A stretch of DNA of 32,762 nucleotides from an uncultured Bacteroidota bacterium (lineage in GTDB: Bacteria > Bacteroidota > Bacteroidia > Bacteroidales > GWA2-32-17): assembly GCA_903872185.1 (NCBI GenBank), contig CAIQJL010000220.1:1-32762 (forward strand), read 5' to 3'. The notes below the pieces were generated by a model. The model was not told the DNA's origin, made no database searches, and saw only the letters and a list, made by a program, of their open reading frames with translations. Every line of letters begins with the position of its first letter. The first letter of the stretch is position 1. Below are positions 7,393 to 15,026 of the stretch, piece by piece. Position numbers and translations under genes: made by a program.

Positions 7393-7601
7393 CTCTTACA
7401 AGCTTACATGAAACCTCTATAATAGCTTTAAACATTAAGAATATTTCATGTAAGATGTTATATAAACTAAATATTCAACTTACATGAATGCCCTTTTTCA
7501 TGTAACCTTGTAACTTCTTGTAACTAAAAAAAAAATAATCTTACATGACTACAACATAGATTTAGAAAGGGATTTAAACAATTCATGTAGGATTGTAAGT
7601 G
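7393..7601. repeat. Foldback repeat module B (TTACATG words), homologous to module A
   Basis: This module has the same layout as module A about 285 bp upstream but is written mostly with TTACATG/CATGTAA. Its ends pair over 20 bp with three mismatches (7393-7412 against 7582-7601). Internal hairpins are CTTACATGAAA 7403-7413 with 7444-7454 (11 bp) and TTACATGAA 7480-7488 with 7497-7505 (9 bp). The strings TAACTTCTTGTAA and GATTTTG occur at equivalent places in both modules, as does a T-rich left flank, which shows common origin. The two modules are separated by about 80 bp of AT-rich DNA (7310-7392) in which I see nothing. Confidence 0.6.
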
Positions 7602-7699
7602 GATTTTGTGATCTGTTTTTTTTGCAAATAACAATTAAAATAAATAGATAAAAAGTAAGTTTATAATATCATATGTTTGCGTAATAAAAAAATATTTTT

Positions 7700-7729
7700 T
7701 TTGGTAAAATAAATCTTTTGTTACCTTTG
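7700..7729 (+). promoter_or_regulatory. Strong promoter for a small RNA
   Basis: TTTG at 7700-7703 is followed after 18 bp by TACCTTTG at 7722-7729, a near-ideal Bacteroidota promoter. No credible plus-strand ORF begins within the next 400 bp, but an intrinsic terminator lies about 200 bp downstream. Confidence 0.65.
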
Positions 7730-7735
7730 TAAATT

Positions 7736-7936
7736 AAAGCAAACAGGTTCTTTTAAGTGTAATAATAAGTTGTCTTTCAGCAATTGGATTTCTGATTGGA
7801 CTAACTTTAATTTTTTATAAAAACAACTGATTTTAAATATTATGGAGAGTAATGTAAAACAACCTTCCTCTCCGCCAGATAGAGAATGAATATCAAGGAA
7901 CAATCCAGTAAAATCAGCGTTTTACTGGATTTTTTG
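7736..7936 (+). ncRNA. Putative ~200 nt small RNA, possibly 6S-like
   Basis: The unit is defined by a consensus promoter ending at 7729 and an intrinsic terminator at 7902-7935, giving a transcript of about 200 nt. A closing stem GTTCTTT (7747-7753) with AAGGAAC (7895-7901, one G-U) abuts the terminator, so the body folds back on itself. Inside, GGAGAG (7844-7849) pairs with CTCTCC (7868-7873), leaving AU-rich, mostly unpaired flanks. Length, an independent strong promoter, and a long imperfect rod fit 6S RNA, the RNA polymerase-binding regulator, but I cannot align it to a known model, so that identity is a guess. It is too short for tmRNA or RNase P RNA and lacks SRP RNA tetraloop features. 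A minus-strand 60-codon frame over it (7721-7903) has no supporting features. Confidence 0.55.
7902..7935 (+). terminator. Intrinsic terminator of the small RNA
   Basis: A 12-bp perfect stem, AATCCAGTAAAA (7902-7913) with TTTTACTGGATT (7920-7931), encloses the loop TCAGCG and runs into a T tract at 7930-7935. It is one of the two clearest intrinsic terminators in the window. Confidence 0.85.
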
Positions 7937-7940
7937 TTTA

Positions 7941-8105
7941 AACTAAACTGTAAAAATTTAACAAAATAAAGCTCCAATTTTGATTTTAAACAATTGAAAA
8001 CCGTATTTATTATTTTAGTTACAAACTAATATTATTTCAAAATCCATTTAGTGACAAAAATCCACTATTGGGAGATATATTCAAGCTATTGAGTGATTCA
8101 TTTTT
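7941..8105. other. AT-rich spacer with no recognised feature
   Basis: Between the small-RNA terminator and the receptor promoter I see no ORF, strong hairpin or repeat. Short AT palindromes such as GTTTAAAC (7936-7943) are not distinctive in DNA of this composition. Confidence 0.5.
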
Positions 8106-8133
8106 TTTGAGCTTAGCAGTTGGCTTACTTTTG
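8106..8133 (+). promoter_or_regulatory. Promoter of the TonB receptor / LytS-LytTR operon
   Basis: TACTTTTG at 8126-8133 matches the -7 consensus and lies 31 bp before the ATG. A TTTG at 8106-8109 is 16 bp upstream, slightly closer than usual, so the -33 assignment is uncertain. Confidence 0.5.
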
Positions 8134-8164
8134 AAATACTATTCACAATTAGATAAAATATTTC

Positions 8165-10582
8165 ATGAAAAAGACTTTTAAAAAATCAAATCAGCATAAC
8201 AGATTCTTTAATTATAACTTTATATCGCTAAGAATACTTATTTTACTTTGTTTTACATTGACAGCTAATTTATTATTTGCTCAAAGCAACAAACAAAATA
8301 TACGAGGTGTTGTTATTGATAAACTTTCGCAAACAACACTTCCTGGTGCATCGATTCAAATAGCAAATAAAAGTGAAACAAAAGGGACTATTACAGATGA
8401 AAAAGGAAATTATGTACTTGCTGATATTTCTCCAGATAGATATGAAATAAAAATCTCTTTTATTGGATATAAAGATGTAATTGTGCCTAATGTTATTGTT
8501 GTTTCAGGAAAAGAAACAATATTGGATATTACAATGGAAGAAAATGTTACAAGCTTAAATGAAGTTGTAGTAACTGCAAATAGTAAAGACAAGACAATAA
8601 ATAACTTAGCAACAATTAGTGCACGCACATTTTCTACCGAGGAAGTGAACCGCTATTCTGGTGGGCGAAGTGACGCAGCTAGATTAGTTGCTAACTTTGC
8701 CGGAGTTAGTGCACCAGATGATTCAAGAAATGATATTGTAATACGAGGTAATTCGCCAGTAGGTGTTTTGTGGCGTATTAATGGAATGAACGTAACAAAT
8801 CCTAACCATTTTTCAACAACGGGTACTACTGGTGGCGCTGTAAGTGCTGTAAATACGAACCTTCTTAAAAGTTCTGATTTTTTTACTTCAGCTTTTCCAG
8901 CAGAGTATGGAAATGCAATTGCTGGTGTTTTCGATTTGGGTTTCAGAAACGGGAACTCACAAAAAAGAGAAACCACATTACAGGTTGGTGTAATAACAGG
9001 AATAGAGGCAACAACAGAAGGGCCAATTAGCAAAGCAAACAATTCTTCATATTTAGTAGGTTATCGCTATGCTCTAGCTGGCGTAGCACAGGCTCTTGGC
9101 GTTAACATTGGTACAACAGCAACACCTTCTTATCAGGATTTATCATTCAATGTAAACAGTGGAAATGGCAAATTGGGAAAATTTACTTTGTTTGGTATTC
9201 TTGCAACAAGCAGTATCAGTATTTCTGGTGGTAATTCAGGCTCTATGTATGGTGGCAGAGATGGCCATGATTTGAGTAGTAAAATTGGCATAATTGGTTT
9301 AAATCATTTTAAACAGTTAAACAAAAAATCATATTTCAGTTCAACAATAGGCTTAAACTATTCGCAAACAGATCAGACTGACTATAGCTTTGACCGTTTA
9401 ACAAATACAAATTTTACTCGTGAAGAAAATAATGTTGCTAAAACAGGATATAATTTTGCAACTAGTTTTAATTCAAAAATAAATGCCAGGCTTTTCGTAA
9501 AAGTTGGGGTTCAGGACGAGCTTATAGGGCTTAGTTTATATTACAGAATGAAAGAAAGAATTATTGATGACTGGAAACAGATTTGGGATTATAATAGTTA
9601 TACAAACCTTGCACAAGCTTATATACACGCGAAATATAGTTTTAATGAAAAACTCACTTTAAATGCTGGTGTACATTCACAAATATTTTTGTTAAATAAT
9701 TCGTTATCTGTTGAACCACGTTTAGGGTTAAAATATGACTTAAATAATAAAAGCAGTTTTAATTTCGGATATGGACTTCATTCGCAGATGCAACCTATAA
9801 ATGTATATTTTCTGCAAACACAAAATGTAGATAGTACTTATAGTTATAACAATAAGAATCTGGACTTCACTAAAAGTCATCATTTTGTCTTAGGCTATGA
9901 TTTGAAACCATTTACCGATTGGCGTTTAAAAGCTGAAGTATATTATCAATATCTATTTGATGTACCAATAAATACATTTTCGAGCAGCTATTCAATGCTT
10001 AATACTGGTGCAGGTTTTAAAACAGACCTGGAAGACAGTCTTACTAATGGAGGTAAAGGCCAAAATTATGGTGTAGAATTAACTATTGAAAAGTTTTTCA
10101 ATAAAGGATATTATGTATTGTTTACCTCTTCACTTTATAGTTCAAAATATATTGCAAGTGATGGTATAGAAAGAAATACTGCATTTAATGGAAGATATGT
10201 GTTTAATGTTCTGGGAGGTAAAGAATGGAAAGTTGGCAGCGATAAAAGAAATAAGATATCTGCTGATTTAAAATTAACTAATGCAGGCGGAAGAGCTTAT
10301 ACTCCTATAGATTTAACGGCATCAGAGGCAATTGGTCGCGGTGTTTATTCCACTGATCTTTTTTCTGATTATTATGACTCTTATTTTAGAATGGACTTTA
10401 AAATTGGTTTTACTCTTAATGGTCGTAGTAAGAAAATATCACAATCAGTTTCTTTAGATTTACAAAATGTAACAAATAATAAAAACGTTTTTTCACAAGA
10501 GTATGATGATAGATCGAGATCAATAAAAACGACCTACCAACTCGGATTTTTTCCTAATTTTATTTATAAATTGCAGTTTTAG
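8165..10582 (+). CDS. TonB-dependent receptor with carboxypeptidase-regulatory-like domain
   Basis: The 805-residue outer-membrane protein has a basic N-terminus and a signal peptide ending near residue 40 (LLFAQ). A CarboxypepD_reg-like beta-sandwich follows at about 45-130 (IRGVVIDKLSQ to the NEVVVTA linker). A plug domain at about 135-260 contains VIRGNSPVGVLWRINGMNV. The remainder is a beta-barrel of alternating aromatic strands ending in IYKLQF, a typical C-terminal insertion signal. It is shorter than SusC proteins and no SusD partner follows, so a polysaccharide role is unlikely; the cargo is unknown. The gene is followed after 22 bp by a LytS-type kinase and a LytTR regulator. This linkage suggests the pair may control or respond to this transporter. 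Confidence 0.88.
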   Translation: MKKTFKKSNQHNRFFNYNFISLRILILLCFTLTANLLFAQSNKQNIRGVVIDKLSQTTLPGASIQIANKSETKGTITDEKGNYVLADISPDRYEIKISFIGYKDVIVPNVIVVSGKETILDITMEENVTSLNEVVVTANSKDKTINNLATISARTFSTEEVNRYSGGRSDAARLVANFAGVSAPDDSRNDIVIRGNSPVGVLWRINGMNVTNPNHFSTTGTTGGAVSAVNTNLLKSSDFFTSAFPAEYGNAIAGVFDLGFRNGNSQKRETTLQVGVITGIEATTEGPISKANNSSYLVGYRYALAGVAQALGVNIGTTATPSYQDLSFNVNSGNGKLGKFTLFGILATSSISISGGNSGSMYGGRDGHDLSSKIGIIGLNHFKQLNKKSYFSSTIGLNYSQTDQTDYSFDRLTNTNFTREENNVAKTGYNFATSFNSKINARLFVKVGVQDELIGLSLYYRMKERIIDDWKQIWDYNSYTNLAQAYIHAKYSFNEKLTLNAGVHSQIFLLNNSLSVEPRLGLKYDLNNKSSFNFGYGLHSQMQPINVYFLQTQNVDSTYSYNNKNLDFTKSHHFVLGYDLKPFTDWRLKAEVYYQYLFDVPINTFSSSYSMLNTGAGFKTDLEDSLTNGGKGQNYGVELTIEKFFNKGYYVLFTSSLYSSKYIASDGIERNTAFNGRYVFNVLGGKEWKVGSDKRNKISADLKLTNAGGRAYTPIDLTASEAIGRGVYSTDLFSDYYDSYFRMDFKIGFTLNGRSKKISQSVSLDLQNVTNNKNVFSQEYDDRSRSIKTTYQLGFFPNFIYKLQF

Positions 10583-10604
10583 TTAAGTTATATATTTTAG
10601 CAAA

Positions 10605-11669
10605 ATGAAATCACTTAAGATGAATAGCAGGAAAATTGAAGTTTTGCTTTACGTTTTAATCTGGACTTTTGTTTTTTCAGTACCATATTTTAACGAACGC
10701 ATTTCAGACCGTTTTAATTGGAACGAAATTATAAAAAATTGGATACATGTTTTTGGGTATCTTATTATATTCCTTACAAATGTTTATTTTCTGGTACCAC
10801 GATTACTCTTTAAAAAGAGATATCTAAACTACTTTGTTTTAGTTTCAGCTATAACATTTCTGGTGATAGCCGTAAAACTTATCACTATACCAGGTTTTTC
10901 TCCTCCAAATATTTCACAATTAGATGGAATTAGGCAGCCTGAAATAAATTTACATGAACAAAAATCACCATTCTTAGCCTTTGCTGATAATATTATTATT
11001 TGCATACTAATAGTAGGATCAGGTACAACTATAAGATTAATGTCGAAATGGCTAAATGAAGAGAAACTCAGAAAAGATATTGAAAAAGAACAACTCAAAA
11101 CAAACTTAGCATTACTAAGGCATCAGGTAAGTCCTCATTTTTTCATGAACACACTTAACAACATACACGCTCTAATTGAATTAGATTCAGAAAAAGCTCA
11201 GAATGCTATCGAAAGGCTTTCTACTCTAATGAGATATTTACTTTATGATTCTGCTCAAAATAAAATAGAATTAAAAAAGGAGATTGAATTTTTAAATAGC
11301 TTTATTTCTTTAATGCAGCTTAGGCATTCAGATGAAGTAGAAGTTACAATATCAATCCCCGAACAAATTCCTGAAGCTAAAATCCCTCCTATGTTATTTA
11401 TATCATTGCTTGAAAATGCCTTTAAGCATGGGGTCAATTATCCTATAAAGTCATACATTTATTTTGAACTAACAATTATTGAAAATACAATAATTTGTAT
11501 AATTAAAAACAGTAAACATAAAAAAAATTCGAAAAATCAGGACGAATATTCCGGATTAGGTCTCAGTAACATTAAAGAAAGTTTAAAACTAATATATGGA
11601 GATCAATTTCAACTAAATATACTTGATAAAGAAAATGAATTTGAAGTAAATCTAAAAATTCTTTTATGA
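10605..11669 (+). CDS. LytS-type sensor histidine kinase
   Basis: The 354-residue protein has four predicted membrane segments (about 12-28, 45-65, 75-95, 125-142), a short coiled linker, then a His_kinase (LytS/YpdA) domain. The phosphoacceptor is H178 in HQVSPHFFMNTLNN. The ATPase domain follows with the N-box LLENAFKHG (N271) and the G-box GLGLSNIKESL (318-328). There is no separate extracytoplasmic sensor domain, so the membrane part probably senses. It follows the receptor gene by 22 bp and its stop overlaps the next start as ATGA. An alternative start at M6 is possible. The partner is most likely the LytTR regulator at 12169-12888, with an unusual chimeric ORF between the two. Confidence 0.9.
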   Translation: MKSLKMNSRKIEVLLYVLIWTFVFSVPYFNERISDRFNWNEIIKNWIHVFGYLIIFLTNVYFLVPRLLFKKRYLNYFVLVSAITFLVIAVKLITIPGFSPPNISQLDGIRQPEINLHEQKSPFLAFADNIIICILIVGSGTTIRLMSKWLNEEKLRKDIEKEQLKTNLALLRHQVSPHFFMNTLNNIHALIELDSEKAQNAIERLSTLMRYLLYDSAQNKIELKKEIEFLNSFISLMQLRHSDEVEVTISIPEQIPEAKIPPMLFISLLENAFKHGVNYPIKSYIYFELTIIENTIICIIKNSKHKKNSKNQDEYSGLGLSNIKESLKLIYGDQFQLNILDKENEFEVNLKILL

Positions 11670-12172
11670 GTAACAAAAGGGTTATAGATATTGAAGATTC
11701 AAATTTTCAAACGAAAATGATAGCTGAAAATATCATCAAAAAACAATTTCCTGAATTGATGGTTGAATGTATGACTGCTTTTGAAACAATTGAATTAATT
11801 AATTGTTTTATTTCATTAATGGAACAAAGAAATTCAAATTTAATAGAAGTTACTTCAGTAATTCCAGAACAAATACCACACGTTAAATTGCCTCCAATGC
11901 CTTTTATCTCTCTACTTGAAAATTCATATAAACATTGCTATAATAAATCAAAGTCGTATATTTATATTGAATTTATATTTAATGAAACTTTTTTGAATTG
12001 TGTTATTAGAAATAGCAAACTTAAAATTGATAAAAAATATAATAAAGAACAGTTAGGTATAAGTCTTAATAATATTAAAGTAAGTTTAGAATTATTATAT
12101 AAAAATAATTACCAAATGAATATCTTTGATAAAGAAAGTGAATTTGAAGTGAACCTAAAAATTCCAATATGA
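11666..12172 (+). CDS. Chimeric receiver-start / kinase-end ORF (degenerate two-component fusion)
   Basis: The 168-residue ORF is a fusion of two fragments. Residues 1-46 align with the first 45 residues of the downstream LytTR regulator (VIDIEDSNFQ against CIAIDDEPLA; ECMTAFE against ECRSAFE) and stop before the phosphoacceptor aspartate. Residues 47-168 align with residues 232-354 of the upstream kinase (FISLME, PEQIP, LLENSYKH, FDKESEFEVNLK), about 55-60% identical by eye. The catalytic histidine region is missing. N86 of the N-box remains, but the G-box GLGLSN has become LGISLN, so ATP binding is doubtful. Both ends overlap the neighbours as ATGA. The simplest origin is tandem duplication of the kinase-regulator pair followed by an internal deletion. 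The open frame despite this divergence argues against a recent dead pseudogene. Confidence 0.8.
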   Translation: MSNKRVIDIEDSNFQTKMIAENIIKKQFPELMVECMTAFETIELINCFISLMEQRNSNLIEVTSVIPEQIPHVKLPPMPFISLLENSYKHCYNKSKSYIYIEFIFNETFLNCVIRNSKLKIDKKYNKEQLGISLNNIKVSLELLYKNNYQMNIFDKESEFEVNLKIPI

Positions 12173-12888
12173 AAATACAATGTATTGCCATTGATGATGA
12201 GCCTTTGGCAGTAAAAAAAATGGCTGGGTATATTCAGAAAACTCCATTTTTGGAATTAAAAGGTGAATGCAGAAGTGCATTTGAGGCAATGGATTTTCTT
12301 AGCAATAACAATATTCAACTTATATTTATCGATATTAACATGCCTGACTTGAATGGGATGGAATTTGTGAGATCATTAAAAGAAAAACCATACGTTGTAT
12401 TTACCACTGCCTATAGCGAATATGCAATAGAAGGTTTTCAAGTCGATGCGATAGATTATTTGTTAAAACCTATTACTTATAGCAATTTTCTAAAAGCTGC
12501 TAACAAGGTGAAAAATATTATTGATTTAACATCTGAGAAACAAAAGGAAAGTATTAAAACTACAGCAAATCATCTATTTGTTAAATCAGAATATAAGCTA
12601 ATTAGAATAGAACTTGATGATATAAAATATATTGAAAGTCAACATGAGTATATTAAGATTCACTTGATTAACAATACACCTGTTCTTACTCAATTGAGTA
12701 TAAAAAGCGTTGAAGAACTATTGCCATCTGACCGGTTTATGAGAGTTCACCGCTCGTTTATTGTAAATCTTAAAAAAGTTTCAGTAATTGAACGGAATAG
12801 AATTGTTTTCGATGGTAAAATATTTATACCAATTAGCGATCAATATAAAGATACTTTTCAGAAATATATTGATGGAAATTTTATTTGA
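12169..12888 (+). CDS. LytTR-family response regulator
   Basis: The 239-residue protein has a receiver domain (1-120) and a LytTR DNA-binding domain (about 132-237). The acidic pair is D9-D10, the phosphoacceptor is D55 in FIDINMPD, the signalling threonine is T80, and the conserved lysine is K100 in LLKPI. LytTR hallmarks are the IKYIESQHEYIKIH strand and RVHRSFIVNL. It acts as the transcription factor partner of the LytS-type kinase at 10605-11669. Its ATG overlaps the stop of the chimeric ORF (ATGA), so translation is probably coupled through the operon. Target sites cannot be recognised here, although the upstream receptor is a natural candidate. Confidence 0.92.
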   Translation: MKIQCIAIDDEPLAVKKMAGYIQKTPFLELKGECRSAFEAMDFLSNNNIQLIFIDINMPDLNGMEFVRSLKEKPYVVFTTAYSEYAIEGFQVDAIDYLLKPITYSNFLKAANKVKNIIDLTSEKQKESIKTTANHLFVKSEYKLIRIELDDIKYIESQHEYIKIHLINNTPVLTQLSIKSVEELLPSDRFMRVHRSFIVNLKKVSVIERNRIVFDGKIFIPISDQYKDTFQKYIDGNFI

Positions 12889-13042
12889 TATTTTCTAATA
12901 TTTCATTTTTGATAAGTGGAAATTCACACAAACTATCATAAGAAAAAAAATAATCAAATTTACCTCTTAGTTCATTTATATTTTCTACATCTTAGCATCA
13001 GAGAAATTACTATATAAGCCATTTTTATTTAGCTTAACTTAG

Positions 13043-13068
13043 TAGTAAAATTTTTGATTTTTTTACTA
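13043..13068. terminator. Possible bidirectional terminator hairpin
   Basis: TAGTAAAA (13043-13050) pairs with TTTTACTA (13061-13068) between the convergent regulator and NifX-like genes. The stem is AU-only apart from one G-C pair, so it is weak; the position supports the call more than the structure does. Confidence 0.35.
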
Positions 13069-13097
13069 AAAATTCATTCTTTCCACTAAGGTATTTC

Positions 13098-13484
13098 TCA
13101 ATGTTTACAAACATGACCACCTTCTCCATTATGATGCTCATGTTGCATACAACTTTCATTACTATCACTAATTTTTCCAGTTATATATTGTTCAATTATT
13201 TCATGCGCATCACCAGAACAACCTCTTATTACCTGTATCCCAACACTATTAAGAACATTTATTGCACCACCACCTATTCCACCAGCTAACATTATGGTAA
13301 CACCTTGCTCAAATAACACAGATGCAATATTCGACTTACTACCACAACCCTTTTCTGATTCAATTGTTTGCACCTCTAAAATTATATTGTTATCAGATAC
13401 CCTATACACATTAAAAAAATCACAATGGCCAAAATGTGCATCAATTTGATTACTTCTGGTAACCGGAACTGCTATTTTTTTCAT
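13098..13484 (-). CDS. NifX/NifB-type (DiNase family) iron-molybdenum cofactor-binding protein
   Basis: The 128-residue protein has the dinitrogenase iron-molybdenum cofactor domain: MKKIAVPVTRSNQIDAHFGHCDFF at the N-terminus, LAGGIGGGAINVL at 67-79, and the conserved CSGDA at 89-93. Family members bind Fe-S or FeMo-type clusters, often outside nitrogen fixation. The tail from 111 is a Cys/His-rich metal-binding candidate (CMQHEHH, then HVCKH). I start at 13484 because MKKIAVPV is the family N-terminus; a longer frame to 13532 adds a lysine-rich leader and overlaps the methyltransferase. No nif genes are nearby. The gene ends the second DUF134 operon; DUF134 and DiNase domains are often linked in anaerobes, which fits. 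Confidence 0.83.
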   Translation of the reverse strand: MKKIAVPVTRSNQIDAHFGHCDFFNVYRVSDNNIILEVQTIESEKGCGSKSNIASVLFEQGVTIMLAGGIGGGAINVLNSVGIQVIRGCSGDAHEIIEQYITGKISDSNESCMQHEHHNGEGGHVCKH

Positions 13485-13516
13485 TTTTATTATTTCTTTT
13501 TTAATTTGTTTACATT

Positions 13517-14137
13517 TTATAGTTTTTTGCAACTAAGTAAAAAAAGCGGATAAACTTTTCCTTTGTCAGGTCCATCAACCTTTGTTATTTCAAAGCATTG
13601 CTTGAAATTAACGTCAACGAAACCAATTTTACTAAGTATTACTTCCAAGTCTTCGGGATTAAATCCAGAATGTCCAGTAAAATCTCTATCGTGAAAAGTA
13701 CCATTCTCTTTATACAAATCAACTATTGCTAGTTGTCCTCCTTTGTTTAACAATTTGTAAAATTTTGAAAATATCTCAAGAATATTTGATACATGATGTA
13801 AAGTCATTTGGGTAAAAATAAAATCGAAAGACTTTAGTTCATAATTCTCTTTTTCAAGATTAAAGAAAACTGGAAATAAATTTTGAATATCTTCTTTCTC
13901 AAGTTTTTCAGTAGTAACACGAACCATTTCTAAGGAACTATCCATAAGAGTAATTTCAGAGAATAAATCCTTAATCGCAAAACTTAATAAACCTGTACCT
14001 GCTCCATATTCGAGGGCTTTTGAATTTTGTTGAAATACTAGTATTTCACGAAATTCTTTTGCTATCGCTTCCGCTCTTTTAATATGTATTTGATTTTTAT
14101 CCCAATCTTTTGCAGCCGAATCAAAAAAGTTTTCCAT
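13517..14137 (-). CDS. Class I SAM-dependent methyltransferase (copy 2)
   Basis: This 206-residue paralogue of the enzyme at 353-973 starts MENFFDSAAKDWD and keeps motif I as ALEYGAGTG and the acidic MDSS loop. The family-specific YKENGTFHDRDFTGH stretch and the DGPDKGKVYPLFLL end are also shared. By eye about two-thirds of positions match copy 1, clearly less than for the DUF134 and OsmC pairs, so this enzyme has diverged most. It could act on a different acceptor. It lies 40 bp after osmC copy 2 and 32 bp before the NifX-like gene. The acceptor is unknown. Confidence 0.85.
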   Translation of the reverse strand: MENFFDSAAKDWDKNQIHIKRAEAIAKEFREILVFQQNSKALEYGAGTGLLSFAIKDLFSEITLMDSSLEMVRVTTEKLEKEDIQNLFPVFFNLEKENYELKSFDFIFTQMTLHHVSNILEIFSKFYKLLNKGGQLAIVDLYKENGTFHDRDFTGHSGFNPEDLEVILSKIGFVDVNFKQCFEITKVDGPDKGKVYPLFLLSCKKL

Positions 14138-14177
14138 TTTATTATATTTTAATTATTTTTTTTTAAATTCTGTTTTA

Positions 14178-14567
14178 CTATTTTAATGTTGTTGTTACTT
14201 CAAATACTGGTTGACTAGCTATTGTTTTTTTTACTTTACAATATTGTGCTGCATTTATTACAGCATCCTTATACTTATCAGGAAAATCATATGGCAATTG
14301 AATTTCTATTTTGAACTTTGTTGGCAAACCTGTTTGATTATCATAATCGGCATGTTGAATAAGCGTAATGTTATCAGTTGGAATTTCTCGCTGATCACAA
14401 AATGATTTAACATTTATTCCAGCACAAGTGCCAATTGAAGCCAAGAATAATTCATAAGGAGAAGGGGCAGAATTTTCACCACCATCTTCTACTGCCTGAT
14501 CTGTTCTAATAACATGACCACGGATATGAGCACTTACAACTTTTCCACCATCAAATGTTATTTCCAT
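14178..14567 (-). CDS. OsmC/Ohr family protein (copy 2)
   Basis: The 129-residue protein is about 84% identical by eye to the OsmC-like protein at 2175-2564. It has the same cysteines (C48 in GTCAG, C57 in SFCDQRE, C110 in QYCKVKK). Most exchanges are conservative or on the surface. It starts 1 bp after the DUF134 stop codon, so translation is probably coupled. In operon 1 the corresponding position is taken by the HdrC-like gene and osmC comes three genes later, which shows that a block was gained or lost between DUF134 and osmC. Confidence 0.88.
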   Translation of the reverse strand: MEITFDGGKVVSAHIRGHVIRTDQAVEDGGENSAPSPYELFLASIGTCAGINVKSFCDQREIPTDNITLIQHADYDNQTGLPTKFKIEIQLPYDFPDKYKDAVINAAQYCKVKKTIASQPVFEVTTTLK

Positions 14568-14568
14568 A

Positions 14569-14979
14569 TTATTTTTGATTTAAATTTATTAATTCATCTT
14601 TTCCAAAATGAGTACATCCGTAACACTTTACATGATTCTCAAGTCCCTCAATTAATCGGAAACAATTTTTACATTTATACCAATCTTTATCAAACTCAAA
14701 ATTTCCTCCTTCAATAATTATTGACTTACCCTCAACAAATGCTTTGGCAATTTTTCTTAATGCATTATTATAAATTCGCGTTAGTGTTGGCCTCGAGACT
14801 TCCATTAGATCAGCAGCAGCATCTTGTGATAGCAAATCATAATTAATTAATTTAATAGCTTCGCATTCATCATATTGCATTAAAATATGTTCTGTTTCGC
14901 AAAACGCAATTCCAAAAGGCTTAAAACCCTGCATTTTAGGTGGATTACAAACCTTTCTACTTTTTTGAGGTCGTGCCAT
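14569..14979 (-). CDS. DUF134 (UPF0251) DNA-binding protein, likely regulator (copy 2)
   Basis: The 136-residue protein is about 87% identical by eye to the one at 6098-6508. The helix-turn-helix core AADLMEVSRPTLTRIYN is identical, which predicts the same DNA target. The zinc-ribbon cysteines are kept (C103, C106, C119, C122), as are C11 and C27. A new cysteine appears at position 39 (Tyr in copy 1). Differences cluster in the zinc-ribbon knuckle (SDCNR against YGCTH), so the sensing end may have drifted while the DNA-binding end has not. It leads operon 2, with the shared palindrome 48 bp upstream of its start. Confidence 0.85.
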   Translation of the reverse strand: MARPQKSRKVCNPPKMQGFKPFGIAFCETEHILMQYDECEAIKLINYDLLSQDAAADLMEVSRPTLTRIYNNALRKIAKAFVEGKSIIIEGGNFEFDKDWYKCKNCFRLIEGLENHVKCYGCTHFGKDELINLNQK

Positions 14980-15017
14980 TAACTAATAATTTCGAAAAAA
15001 ATGAGATAAATATTCCA

Positions 15018-15025
15018 CAAAGATA
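15018..15025 (-). promoter_or_regulatory. -7 box of the second DUF134 operon
   Basis: Minus-strand TATCTTTG is an exact TAnnTTTG match, 39 bp from the ATG at 14979, almost the same as the 40 bp in operon 1. The -33 box is poor (no TTTG at the right spacing). Confidence 0.6.
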
Positions 15026-15026
15026 A

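Noticed and set aside
7110-7601. CRISPR array
   Set aside because: The short repeated words are arranged as inverted pairs with irregular spacing, not as regular direct repeats with unique spacers, and no cas genes are in the window.
7721-7903. Minus-strand 60-codon ORF
   Set aside because: It is antisense to the small-RNA unit, has no family resemblance, no ribosome-binding site or promoter seen, and a composition expected by chance.
8165-10582. SusC-type polysaccharide transporter
   Set aside because: The protein is about 200 residues shorter than SusC proteins and is followed by a kinase, not by a SusD-like lipoprotein.
13485-13532. Longer N-terminus for the NifX-like protein
   Set aside because: The extra 16 residues are lysine-rich, overlap the methyltransferase end and precede the family's own MKKIAVPV start.
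14514-14717. Plus-strand ORF opposite the DUF134 copy 2 / OsmC copy 2 junction
   Set aside because: It is antisense to two well-conserved genes and has low-complexity, chance-like composition.
13098-14979. Nitrogen-fixation gene cluster
   Set aside because: Only a NifX-like DiNase-domain protein is present; no nitrogenase or cofactor assembly genes are seen, and such proteins are common in non-fixing anaerobes.
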